Part shown: positions 37,112 through 47,720 of the stretch, in pieces
Layout of the letters: every line of letters starts with the position of its first letter
Numbering within the stretch: position 1 is the first letter of the stretch
NCBI GenBank assembly: GCA_039720395.1
Contig: CM077828.1
Span: 20,192,717-20,256,716 of the forward strand
DNA from: Liquidambar formosana
Taxonomy: Eukaryota; Streptophyta; Magnoliopsida; Saxifragales; Altingiaceae
Direction of reading: 5' to 3'
DNA length: 64,000 bases
The notes under the pieces: generated by a model
Told to the model about the DNA's origin: nothing
The model's input: the letters and a program-made list of their open reading frames with translations, nothing else
Databases searched by the model: none
Position numbers and translations under genes: made by a program

Positions 37112-38731
37112 GGGTTAAACACGATTTAATACCTTCAACTTTGGGGGTAGTTTCAATTTGGTCCATAAACTTAGAATTGTCTCAATTTAGTGACAATTTA
37201 TGAACTATTATTGCAATGTGGTCCAAGGCCCAACGTCCGTTAGGTTTCTGGACGGAAAATGCACATGCGCAGCACGTGCGGCTGACGTGGATCTTAGGTG
37301 GCGTCCACGTGTGCTTCCTGCCCAATTAGAGCCCACGTGCTTGGCACGTGAGATTCAATCCCTCTCCGTCCCCTTCCCTTCCCTTCCCGTCGGAACAGCC
37401 CCTCCGCCATCTCCTTCTCGCTGCCAAAACCCAGATCTGGTTTTCAAACCAGATCTCAACTCTCTCTCCTCCTCTCTCCATTCTCTCTCCTCTCCGTCCC
37501 CTTCGCCTTCCCGTCGGAGCCACCCCTCCGCCCTCTCCTTCTTCTTTTTCATTCACTCCCAAAATCTAGATCTGGGTTTCAAACCAAATTATCGCGAAAA
37601 TTCTTCTGAGACTCACGTAGTAATAATCACTGAATGCAGAATCATTGGTAACTGGGTTCTTGAGGAATGGGGTGTAGCTGACACCGCTGACGGTCTTACC
37701 GGAATCTGACCCTCCACTGTCCAAAACGAGATCGCTACTTCCTGGGGTGTCGTCGAAGTCATGAGATAGAAAACAGTAAGAGAACTTCTTGAGACCCATC
37801 TGCGCAGGCACCGATGTCGGCCATGGCCAAACCCCACAATTCCGGCGGGTTGATGGGCAAATATAATCGAGCACCTGACAAGAAAATCGGTCAGAATTTT
37901 CTCGGGAAAATCGAGATTCTCCAACATTCGGGTTGGAAACCCACCCGCATTTGGGGGTCCTGCAACCCAAAATCCTCGAAGAAGACGATAGTTTGGGCAC
38001 AAAAGCAGCAATTTTGGTGCAGTTTGTCTTCGACAGAGAAGAACAGTCTGTGCAAATGTAGCGTTTTGTGCAAGGGAACCACATGAGGCTAGAGGCTATT
38101 GCTAGTGTCCATGATGATTTTGAACCCTTTCTTTTCCCTTGATCAAGAGACAAAGATGGATCTCTTTTCTTTTCTTTTCTTTTTTTTTTTTCATTTTCTT
38201 CTTGATTTTGTTTAGTGACAGCCATCCATTTTTTTCTTCCATATTTTTCCTTAGATCTGATGCACGTATCTTGGGTTTATATATGCGCTGGAGAAGATGA
38301 CCGACGGGAGGGCGGAGGGGTGGCTCCGACGGGAAGGCGAAGGGGACGGAGAGGAGAGAGAATGGAGAGAGGAGGAGAGAGAGTTGAGATCTGGTTTGAA
38401 AACCAGATCTGGGTTTTGGCAGCGAGAAGGAGATGGCGGAGGGGCTGTTCCGACGGGAAGGGAAGGGAAGGGGACAGAGAGGGATTGAATCTCACGTGCC
38501 AAGCACGTGGGCTCTAATTGGGCAGGAAGCACACGTGGACGCCACCTAGGATCCACGTCAGCCGCACGTGCTGTGCATGTGCGTTTTCCATCCAGAAACC
38601 TAACGGACGTTGGGCCTTGGACCACATTGCAATAATAGTTCATAAATTGTCACTAAATTGAGACAATTCTAAGTTTATGGACCAAATTGAAACTACCCCC
38701 AAAGTTGAAGGTATTAAATCGTGTTTAACCC
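37112..38731. mobile_element. Pack-MULE with about 428-bp TIRs
   Basis: Near-identical terminal inverted repeats at 37112-37539 and 38304-38731, both starting GGGTTAAACACGATTTAATA. A 9-bp TSD ATAAATAAA lies at 37103-37111 and 38732-38740; it is perfect but low-complexity. The few TIR mismatches suggest a fairly recent insertion. Between the TIRs is a captured host gene fragment (aspartic protease) and no transposase. The long GC-rich TIRs contain several ACGTG boxes and CT-rich tracts, so they may act as promoters. It lies between WAKL-B and WAKL-C. Confidence 0.9.
37566..38160 (-). pseudogene. captured aspartic protease fragment (A1, nepenthesin-like)
   Basis: On the minus strand, 'LMWFPCTKRYICTDCS', 'PKLSSSSRILGCR' and 'PKCGWV' lie in one frame. 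'LDFPEKILTDFLVRCSII' and 'HQPAGIVGFG' lie in a second. 'LGLKKFSYCFLSHDFDDTP', 'SSDLVLDSGGS' and 'YYYVSLRRI' lie again in the first. These are successive parts of a plant A1 aspartic protease (At4g16563-like type). At least two frameshifts break it. The first catalytic motif reads DTS rather than DTG, with a small duplication after it, and the second catalytic lobe is missing. It cannot encode an active protease. It sits inside the Pack-MULE and is cut by its TIR. Confidence 0.8.
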
Positions 38732-38903
38732 ATAAATAAATAAATAAATCTATTTGAAGTGCATATTTAATTATTTATTTCTATGATCGCATGTGATCAT
38801 TACTATATTATAGTATTATATATAGAAAGTTAAAACTTCCATGCATCTCTCTGTCTCGTTTCATTTGGATTCACTCATTCACTAACATAAGGAAATTACA
38901 GGT

Positions 38904-39235
38904 AGACATGGATGATAGTTCAGCTGTTGCACTTGTGAAAAATCAGATCTTGAAGGCTCATCCTTTGAGTGCTATTGTTTGTGATTGCAGGTGCCTAATG
39001 GACAAGTTCGAGAAAGTTCATCTCAAGCATAGCTATCATGAGGCCAACAAGTGTGCCGATATCATTGCTAGGAAAGGAGCATTTTTTTGTTTTATTTGTA
39101 CTATTTTTTTGCTTCTCCTATTTGGATGTCTGAACAGCTTGATGCTGATGCCCAAGGGTTTTCATACCCTCGTGATGTTGTAAGCCTTCCTGCTTAATTT
39201 ATTTTATATGCAGTTTACCAAAAAAACAAAAAAAG
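38904..39235 (+). mobile_element. LINE 3' end fragment with RNase H-like domain
   Basis: The plus-strand frame from 38908 holds 'DSSAVALVKNQI', 'HPLSAIVCDCRCLM' and 'HSYHEANKCADIIARKG', the RVT_3 RNase H-like signature of plant LINE ORF2. It is followed by a short 3' UTR and an A-rich tail near 39220. Only the 3' end is present, as expected of 5'-truncated LINE insertions. Confidence 0.7.
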
Positions 39236-39429
39236 ACTAACTCTACGTACGACCTTTTCAAGCTAGTATAAGTTATTATAAAAGAAGGGTATATTTGGGG
39301 TATAACGTACCACATATCATTTTGACTAAGACTTTAAGACATTGATATGCCAACGAACTTATACTTTTGTATTGAAAAGCTCTAGTCAACATCACCAATA
39401 ACCAATTGTAGCTATAGTAAACACACCAT

Positions 39430-39640
39430 GACGAAGTCCTTGCGGGTTAGTTTGAGTGGTCAGGTCTTGGGTATGTTTTTTAGAGGTCATCGTTTAACTT
39501 TAGCTCCTCACAAAAATGTTGCCCGTTATATGTATAATAAGGTATTTCATACAGGCCATTAGGGAATAGTCTGGAATGAAACCTCGGTGGGAGTAAGATG
39601 TGGGATACCCCTAATAGTTAATAAATAAATAAAGAACACA
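39430..39640 (+). mobile_element. possible SINE-like element
   Basis: 'gcgggttagtttgagtggtc' resembles a Pol III box A. A weak box B-like stretch follows about 30 bp later, and the segment ends in an (AATA)n tail near 39640. The box B is poor and no TSD was found. Confidence 0.3.
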
Positions 39641-40288
39641 CCATGATGCGATGCTTCAAGGAAACTGAGTAGATAATCTGTTTGGATGCTGACCATAGGG
39701 GAAATGGTCAATATAAATGGAAATGCCAAGCATACCAGATTGGCTCACGTCTCCTACATTTTATTTTTCTTACCATTTAATGGTGAGTTACACATTTACC
39801 CTTTCGTTTTTTATTCTTAATTACTAAAATAGTTATTTTATTTGTCATTTTTAATGGGTGAATTCCAATTAAATACGCATAGATGAACATAAATGAATTA
39901 GTAGAGGAACTTCTTTATCTAAATAACATCCTAATAATTATAATAGCTTAGCTACATTCCTTTTATTGATTTGTGAAAGAATGACAACCTCATTGATGAG
40001 TTTCTCCAACCTACTTTTGTCAACTATCGCAGAGATTCTAATTGCAACCCTCCATCAGTAAACATTTATTTGTAAACTGTTCTTTGGCCTCCTTGACTAG
40101 AGTTTGGTTATTGTTAAAATTGTTGTAGTAGCAAACCCTCGTTCCTTCTTTAAAACTTTTCTTTGAGGTTAATGTTTTCCATCATTACTTTATAAAACCA
40201 AAAACTGCCTAGGAGCAGGAACAATAATCCTCCACCTATGCTGACACCTACACAAAAGCACAATGAAAAGGTCACATTATTTTCTAAA

Positions 40289-40700
40289 GAGGGAGACCAT
40301 TGCCCACCACATAAAGTACTTTAAACCCCTCATTAGTTTACATTTTTTAAGGTTTTATGAAAAATATGAAAGGTTTTTACAAAAATTAGCCGCATTATCC
40401 ACTAAAAAACATCATTCTGAAGAACTTTGTAGAATAAAGTTTTTTCAAAATCTGTTATTTAAGTAGACTTTTTGGTCATTTATAATCTCTATTACATTTT
40501 CCATGAAAAATAGCCAAAAAGTCTACTTGAATGACAGGTTTTGAAAAAATTTTCTTCTACAAAGTTGTCCGGAATGATGTTTTCTATTAGGCTACCTGAT
40601 TAGTTTTCGTAAAAACTTTTTATATTTTCATTAAACCTTAAAAAATATCAATTAAGTGGGGGGGCTCAGAGTATTTTATGTGGTGACAATAGCCTTGCCC
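40289..40700. mobile_element. Mutator-type palindromic MITE, copy 1
   Basis: Almost the whole 412 bp folds back on itself. The termini are GAGGGAGACCATTGCCC and, read from the right, GGGCAAGGCTATTGTCA, with 'aaggttttatgaaaaatatg' paired inside. The 9-bp TSD TTTTCTAAA is perfect (40280-40288 and 40701-40709). The empty site is seen in block 1 near 20225-20245. A second copy lies at 50223-50582. Confidence 0.85.
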
Positions 40701-42598
40701 TTTTCTAAAATGTGTGAATAAAGTCGATAAATTTAGGTCATGGGATAAATTATGAAAATTATTGTCATTCTTGTAACTATGTAACTTTTCTAGGGAGATG
40801 TTACTGCATGGCACACCAAAAAACAAGCCTAACACTCTCCTCGTCTCTCTCACTTGAGGGTGCAGAGGCTTTTTTTGGAGCCCCAATAATACTTTCCTTA
40901 TAGCTCTTTATCCAATATTTAGTGTTGACAGACTATTGTTAACCCCTTCTTTTGGCTTGAACAGGTTAGGAAATGGTAATAAAAATGTAATTCAAAATAT
41001 GTAATTGTATACAAAGTGAATATTTATATTTGAATTTGTACTAAAACTAAACTGTTAAACTAGTTCTGTTTGTGTGTGTTTTTTTTGGAAAATGCTCAAG
41101 AGTCCAACATTTGTGTGTTTTTTTGGAAAATGCTCAAGAGTCCAACATTTGTCCAAATTTGCTTGTTCACCTGATGTGGTAATCACCACTTCAACCTATT
41201 ATGAATATTTATTTTTTTCAATTAACTTTTTAGTTGGTTAATTTAACTGCCATATCATTTTGGCAAAAAAAAAAAAAAAAAAAAAACTGGACAAACAAAT
41301 TGGGTTATTTAGCACTGTTTTTTTTGGGTAAAGTTCTAGATTGATAATTAATCAAGACCAGCTATGGTTGATTTTGTTAACCATAAAGAATTCAAATGAA
41401 TTCTTTGGAGAACTAAAACCACGGAACATGTTTGGAAAATATGCCAAAAAGATGGCTGAAGAGCCAGAGTGAACTTGGAGACCCAACCAACCAGGTTTTC
41501 AAATATTGTTAATTTGGTCAAATAAATCCACTCATATTGTTTCACTTAATTAATATATATATCTATCTTTATCTATATCTATATCTATGCCACTTATAAA
41601 ATGTTAAATCTCAAAAAAACTTTTGAATGACCAATATACCCTTATTTTAAAAAAAAAATACATATCTACCCTTCTTTTAATTGAAACACACAATAAACAT
41701 TTTTATCATTTGGTAACAAAAGAAAGTTAGATTTTAACTCAAACTCTTAACAAATTAAAGTTAGATTCTTACTCAAATTTTTTTTTCTTAGAGCAACTAT
41801 CAAGTTGCATGATAATATATATGAATATAAACTCTTTAAATATTCCGTTTTATGAAAAAACAAAATTCTAAATGTATATCTAAAAAGTTTTTAATCTTTC
41901 GTTGACAATTTTGATTTAAAAAAAAAAAAAGAAATGTACTTTTGAATTTTAAATTATATCTTTTATGAAAAAATATAAAATATTTATATATTTTTTATTT
42001 TTTATAACTAATATTATTTAAAAATATTCACGTGCAACGCACGTTTGCTATGTCTAGTGCATATATATAGATATATGTCAATGTGACTTCCGATACATAG
42101 ACACGAAGATATAAAATATTGAACATACATCAATGGTTAGATCGACTTTTATCCTAACTTCAAATATATCTACAATTTTTTTTTTTTTTTCATAGCCTTT
42201 TTCATACTTCAGAACAACAAGATAAAAGAAAAAAATTTTAACTAATAACATAAACAACTAGGAAAAAAAACATACGAAAGATCCAAACTTTTTGCCCAAA
42301 TTTATTAGACCGAATGAGATGGCAACTTGGTTAATCAATCAAAAATTTTATGAAAAGAATAATTGACTATAATGAATTGATGTGGCAGCTATCACATCAT
42401 TTGAGCAAAAAATTTGGACTATATAATATTGCTCATCTATATAAATAAAGTTATAAAAATTACAATGGGGGAAGGGCAAAAGGAAAGTAATGAAAACAAG
42501 AAAATATGGGATAAAAACGAAAGTGTAAAATTTATATAAAAAATAAAAAATAGGCAGGCCAACTAATCCCCTCGAGTCTTACTACTCCGTCTCTGGAG

Positions 42599-42749
42599 TG
42601 CTAGGATCCTTTGCTTGGGTACTTGGGTTTGGGTGTATCTAACGGCTTTAAAAGACCCTCATCCCATATATGTGCTTGTTTTTTTTTCTTCAACCATTAT
42701 ATTAATTACCCAAGCAACCTAAGCACCCAAGCAGAGGATCCTCACTCAC
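42599..42749. mobile_element. small foldback MITE with 8-bp TSD
   Basis: Inverted arms 'ctaggatcctttgcttggg' and the complement of 'cccaagcagaggatcctc'. The TSD CTCTGGAG is perfect (42591-42598 and 42750-42757). The block 1 paralogue near 21930-21950 is uninterrupted. An 8-bp TSD favours hAT. Confidence 0.8.
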
Positions 42750-42972
42750 CTCTGGAGAGGAACATATGAACACATTTATGTAGATCAATGTGGACACATG
42801 AGCACGTATTTTTAGTCACATAAATATGGAACATGTACAAACGATTAATTGTCAATAGTTTTTTAAGGCATATGAAGTTCCTCCACCAAAAGCAACCAAG
42901 TATTGTCTTTTGGGTGGTCTCATAAAGCAATTTTGTTTTCAACGATAATTATTTTGTACACAAATAAACACA

Positions 42973-43114
42973 AGTTTGGATTCGGCGCTAAGCTATCAAC
43001 TTAGCACTATACTGAGTTCATCTACACCATTGGATGATTTAGATTAAAAGTTGAAAAAGTTCTTTTGAGATCATTTTAATAATTTCTTATCAACTCAACA
43101 CTGAATCCAAACTC
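42973..43114. mobile_element. small Mutator-type MITE with 10-bp TSD
   Basis: 142 bp with inverted ends AGTTTGGATTC and its complement. The TSD AATAAACACA is perfect (42963-42972 and 43115-43124). The matching uninterrupted intron sequence of WAKL-B lies at about 33115-33130. Confidence 0.8.
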
Positions 43115-43462
43115 AATAAACACATCAATCATGATACATGGGGGTTTACCTAGAATGACGGCCTTTGCGGATGTTTTGTTGTGGCAGTAATATTCTTCGG
43201 GGTCTTGGCTTGTGCTTGTGCCCGGCTTCATCATACATCTTCGCTTGCAGTGGGCGCATGCTTCAACAACTGAGACACAAAAATGGATTAAAAAATTTAT
43301 AACTCATTTATTGGCACTTTTTCAAGTCAAATGTACTCCCCCACTCGACATGCCATTTTTTGGAAACTAGTTGAGATGAAGATAGTTATTCACTTATTTG
43401 ATTATAAAGGGTAAATTATAAGAAAACCCTCTAATGTATAGTAATATTTTACATAACCCTTA

Positions 43463-43679
43463 GACTCTATTTGGTTCATGGATTTTATCAAGGAAAAAAA
43501 ATAAAATATGAGGAATTGTACTTTTTCTTATTTGGTTGCAAAAGAAAATTGGTAAAAGAACAATAATTGAAATAATTTTGGCTTGGTATGATATCATCTT
43601 TTCCTTTCATTTTCTTTCCTCCACATTTTTTTTCCCTTCCTTTTTTTTCCATGGTAAAATCCACGAACTAAATAGAGGG
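43463..43679. mobile_element. PIF/Harbinger-like (Tourist-type) MITE, copy 1
   Basis: Inverted ends GACTCTATTTGGTTCATGG and, from the right, CCCTCTATTTAGTTCGTGG, flanked by TTA on both sides (43460-43462 and 43680-43682), the TSD of this superfamily. It lies in intron 1 of WAKL-C. A second copy lies at 52407-52643. Confidence 0.8.
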
Positions 43680-44721
43680 TTAAAGAAAAAATTGATGTAA
43701 TGTTTTCCATTAGTTAGGTTTTAGGTGAAAAATCAAATCGAAATTTAATTAGTAAAAAAACACTATAGGAATAAGTGAATATTGAGCACACTATATAAGA
43801 AGGTGAATATTTTGTTTGAATCTATTTACCTAATTCACGTGGCAATTAATTTAACAGAAAAAGTGGCGTACCAAATTAACCCAATTGTGACATAGCTTGC
43901 ATCTCTCTCTATTCCTCGGATGAAGAAAAAAATTGTACCTTTACATCCATGGGGAATATAGCCGTTTCCTTCGTAATGCGACGAGCATTGATAAGAATAA
44001 GTTTGCATCCCACTGGCCAATGTCATTTGTTGGTAACAGAATTGGTTTGGATAACGGCGTCCAGGATGATTCTCTGGACTCGTTATCATCCATTCCAACC
44101 GCACTGGACTAAACGAATTCAAAAACTAGCCTGGAATTGGAGGATAGTCTAAGTCCGACAAGAAGGCATACGCACAATTCCCTGTGGCAGTATCCCTGGT
44201 GGTAATATTATAGGTCGCAAGACCTGAAGGAATTGAGGGATCGCAGCAGTTGATGCCATAGCAACCTTTTGAAGCAATATTGCTATCGCAAATTGACGTG
44301 CACCTCCTAAGATTTCGTCACCCTGGCTGAAGATGGCATTGCCACAACCCCTCACTGTGAATCTGTTGGCTCTGGAGAAGCGAAAAGGGCTTCCTGTCAA
44401 ATTGGGACTCGTCCACGGACTACCTTTACAGATGGGAGATACAGGAACGTTCACCGTCATGTGTTGGCCTTGCAATGATATGCTCGACACCTCCAGATTG
44501 AATCGACTTAAAAATGGTTTTGGGGGGTTGATAGATTCGTTGCAGGTTATTTGGTACCATTTTTCATGGTAACAGTGCTCATTCCTGATGCCAAACGGGT
44601 AGGGAATAGTAACATCGCCGCAGGAAGCTTGGCAACCAGGCTTTGCCATAGATGGAGCAGCTGCTAATGGTTCCGTTAGCCAAAGAAAGCAGATGCGGTG
44701 AAGCACCAACTTCAAAATCAT

Positions 44722-45490
44722 TTCTTTTTTTGAGTTATTTTTGGAAGTGGGATGAGAATATAGATTTAGGCAAGTAATGCCCATCAAGCGGTACATGAAT
44801 CCTCTCTATAGGAGCGCAATTATGGACTATAACACGCCCACCTGGTTTGATTTCTTCCTGCCCTTGTTTTATTTATTTATTTTCGGATTTAAAGGTTTAA
44901 ATAGTCTACTCAGGTTTTTGATTTTTCGACTTTGAAAGTTGAAAATAGTAGTGGAAACCTGCCGGCCGATCCATCCTCCAAGAGCCTGCACAATTTTAAA
45001 AGTCAAGAGGAAGACCATTGAGAAGTAGGCTCTGCTAAGTCAAGGTACTGAAGCCTTCGAGATGGAGAGATTTTGAACTTCAAAAAGAATTTTAATTTTG
45101 CCAAATATTCATATCACATGCTTTTGTGAGATTTGACACATATGACATATATAAGCGAATATCTAATCTAGTAGATATTAATTAACATCTATAAAAATAA
45201 AAAGTCTTACATCCACTTTTTTATTTGTTTATATTTTTTTTATAAAAAACTATTAAGAATATCCGCTGTTAATAAATATTTTTCCTCTGAATATATTACA
45301 TAATTATTTTTTGGATTTTGGTCCAGGACCAATTTAAATTTAACTCGAGTAGTCATTTTGTTAATAATCATGTGACCTTGTGGCACTTCTCCCCTTCATA
45401 GGGAGGAATCTAGCTTCCAATTTTAAGAATTCTTAAAAGATGTTGTAATGAATTTCTCACCCATATATGTCATAATTTCTCACCCATGTT
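44722..45490. other. 5' flank of WAKL-C and intergenic
   Basis: The first 150 bp resemble the WAKL-B 5' flank in layout (TATAGAGAGG on the minus strand near 44808-44815 could serve as a weak TATA). The rest is AT-rich with no recognisable gene. Confidence 0.4.
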
Positions 45491-45496
45491 ATAACA

Positions 45497-45549
45497 CCCC
45501 CCCCCCCCCCCCCCCCCCCCCACCAAAAAAAAAAAAAAATCATTTAAGT
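45497..45549. repeat. homopolymer tract C35 then A15
   Basis: A run of 35 C (45497-45531), then ACC and 15 A. The C-rich strand could form an i-motif and its complement a G-quadruplex. A run this long is also prone to sequencing and assembly length errors. Confidence 0.9.
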
Positions 45550-45626
45550 CATTTTATTGCCTGGGCATGCCCAATCCACATAAAACCAAAGCCTCTCCAA
45601 AGCTTGGGCAAGGTTAATAGTTTAAG

Positions 45627-46466
45627 TAGTGGCGGAGGTAGAACATTATTCTTGTAAGGTCAAGACTCAAGAGTAATGGTAAAAATTTTGGAAAATTTTT
45701 TTTTTTTAAATATTGTAATGGTAAATATCGTGACAGATCACATTGGGATTTGTTCATTAAATTTGTATAAGGTAAAAAAATATTATAATAAATAGGCTAA
45801 ATTGTACATAAGTGTTTAAAGTTTGGGTCAAGTTTCACTTTAGGTTCCAAAATTTAAATCACGTCAATTCAGTATTTGAATTATTAGTTAAGTTTCAATT
45901 TGGGGTTTGCTGTCAGAATTTTAGTAGTATCCCTATTTTGCATTTTTTATGGGTTTGAAAATCCTATTTTACCCCTATCAACATTTAATAAACCTTTATA
46001 TTTTAATCAGACCTAAATTACTCTACCGTCAAATTTTTGTTTTATAAATGAAAAATATAAAGGTTTATTAGGTGTTGATAGATGTAATATAGAGAAAGAA
46101 AGAAGATAAAACTGATTAAAACTGGTTAAAATATAAAAAATTATTAGTTGTTGATTTGGTAAAATAGGGTTTTCAAACTCATAAAATAGGCAAAGTATGA
46201 ATAATATAGAAAATTTTGACAGTAGATCACAAATTGTAACTCAATTAATAATTCAAGTACTGAATTGATGCAATTTAAACTTTAAATCCTAAAATGAAAT
46301 TTGATCCAAATTTTGAACCCTAAATTGTAATTTACCCTAATAAATAAGAGGGTCAAACTCATCAATTTTTTGGGTAAAAAAAAACAGTTAGAGGGTCAAA
46401 ATAAAAAAAATAAAAATAAAAGGTCAGGTCAATTGCCCCCTTTGAGCCCCACTCCCTCCGCCCCTG
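45627..46466. mobile_element. hAT-like element carrying a nested foldback
   Basis: Right end read inward is CAGGGGCGGAGGGAGTGGGG and left end is TAGTGGCGGAGGTAG, the typical plant hAT terminus (CAGGGGCGGA) with a decayed left copy. Flanks AGTTTAAG (left) and AGTCTTAA (right) look like an 8-bp TSD altered by an indel. No transposase. More than half the element is the nested 45795-46337 insertion. Confidence 0.6.
45795..46337. mobile_element. Mutator-type foldback element inside the hAT
   Basis: Two long inverted arms, about 45795-46015 and 46065-46337, starting GGCTAAATTGTAC and, from the right, GGGTAAATTACAA. The 9-bp TSD TAATAAATA is perfect (45786-45794 and 46338-46346). It has no coding content. 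It is a likely source of hairpin small RNAs if transcribed (inference). Confidence 0.8.
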
Positions 46467-47689
46467 AGTCTTAAGCCCCAAATTCTCATTCCTCTTCATT
46501 CTTCAACGTCCCAGCACTGTGCAGTGAAGACTGAAGAGTGAAGCATGAACTCATGAAGCATCAATGAATAACTGAAGCATCACGGATTCACGGGTTCACG
46601 GCATCAGCTATCAGGTAAGCATCGCCTCCTCTTCTTCTTCTTCACGGCCTGGTTAATACATCATGGTATGGACTTGAGAGCAAAAGTTATTCCATCCAAT
46701 ATATATGCATATATTAATGTATATGCGCATATCTACTTGCCCAATTTTTGTTTGGTTGCTGAGAAACAGGAGAAGAAAACATGCGGCGGGGGTTTCATTG
46801 CAAACCTTAGAATCTACTCTACTAAGTATTGTGCTCTTATTTGGCCTCGCTAAGTTTAATGTTTCACTTCTCTAGGACCTGAACAAAAGAAAATTGTAAG
46901 ATCTAGACTTTCAAAGCTTTCTTTGTCATTTTTTTCCCAACTTTTCCTAGACCAGCAAACAGAGCCCTTCAGTTCTCAGTAGATCGATATTCATATCTTT
47001 ATCTTTATATTTTTAATCTTGATAGAATTTATAGTTGGTTTACTGTATTTTTTTTTATGAGCAAGAAGCATAGCCCTTGATTTACTCAACGGTTTCTTTT
47101 TCGTATGAAAATTTTTGTTTTGATTTTATCGGAAACCAGACAATGTCTAATACTAATCACAAATCAGTTTTAAGACCCAAAGCCCCTCATCCTCTTGCGT
47201 AGGGCACGTTTGTTTAGCTGGAATCGGGTGTAATGTGAATCCATATTGGGCTAGGACCCAAGGAAATGGGCTGGTTTGTTGTTTGGAATCTCAAAGTGAA
47301 GAGAATGGGAGAAGTGGGCCTCATTTGACTTCGTCATTTACATTGTCTACGCAGGTTTCATTGTTTTTTTCAACCTGGAAAATGGCCAAAGGCCGGTGCA
47401 ATGGACCGCCGATGAATATTATATAATAGTTTTTCTAATTTGTCTATGCAGTTCTAATAGAAATTATTTTTTATGTGACCAGCCTGCGAGTGGAGTGGCA
47501 ATCCGGCACTCTGATGCTTCTCCTGCCCAAGACAATTTGCAAAATTAAATCCTTGTATGCAAAATTATTTAACAAAACACGACAATATGCAAATGAAGGA
47601 ATTTCAAATCATGTCATTTTAAATTTGCCTGATAAATTCCAGATGACAAATCCATAAACACAAAAGAAAAACGTCCCATCTTTTTCTTT

Positions 47690-47720
<31 letters not shown>

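Larger units (their letters stand above)
39897..44721 (-). pseudogene. WAKL-C, wall-associated-kinase-like pseudogene
   Basis: Exon 1 is 43939-44721, with ATG at 44721, signal peptide 'MILKLVLHRICFLWL', then '[15 protein letters not shown]'. Exon 2 is 43150-43269 (40 codons, 'CAHCKRRC...YYC'). Exon 3 is only a relic at 39897-40247. One A is missing near 44299-44303 where B reads 'gtgcaacctcc', which shifts the frame inside the ectodomain. An in-frame TAG lies at 44126-44128. The kinase exon keeps decayed transmembrane and N-lobe sequence and stops at the 'EVPLLV' region, so the HRD and DFG segments are gone. Both small exons keep good splice borders, so inactivation looks recent relative to the deletion in exon 3. 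The 2.9-kb second intron carries four MITEs. Confidence 0.8.

Noticed and set aside
37200..38643. Several Pro/Ser-rich or Arg/Glu-rich frames of 65-170 codons on both strands
   Set aside because: They lie in the inverted repeats of the Pack-MULE and appear in duplicate, once per TIR; CT/GA-rich DNA gives such peptides in every frame.
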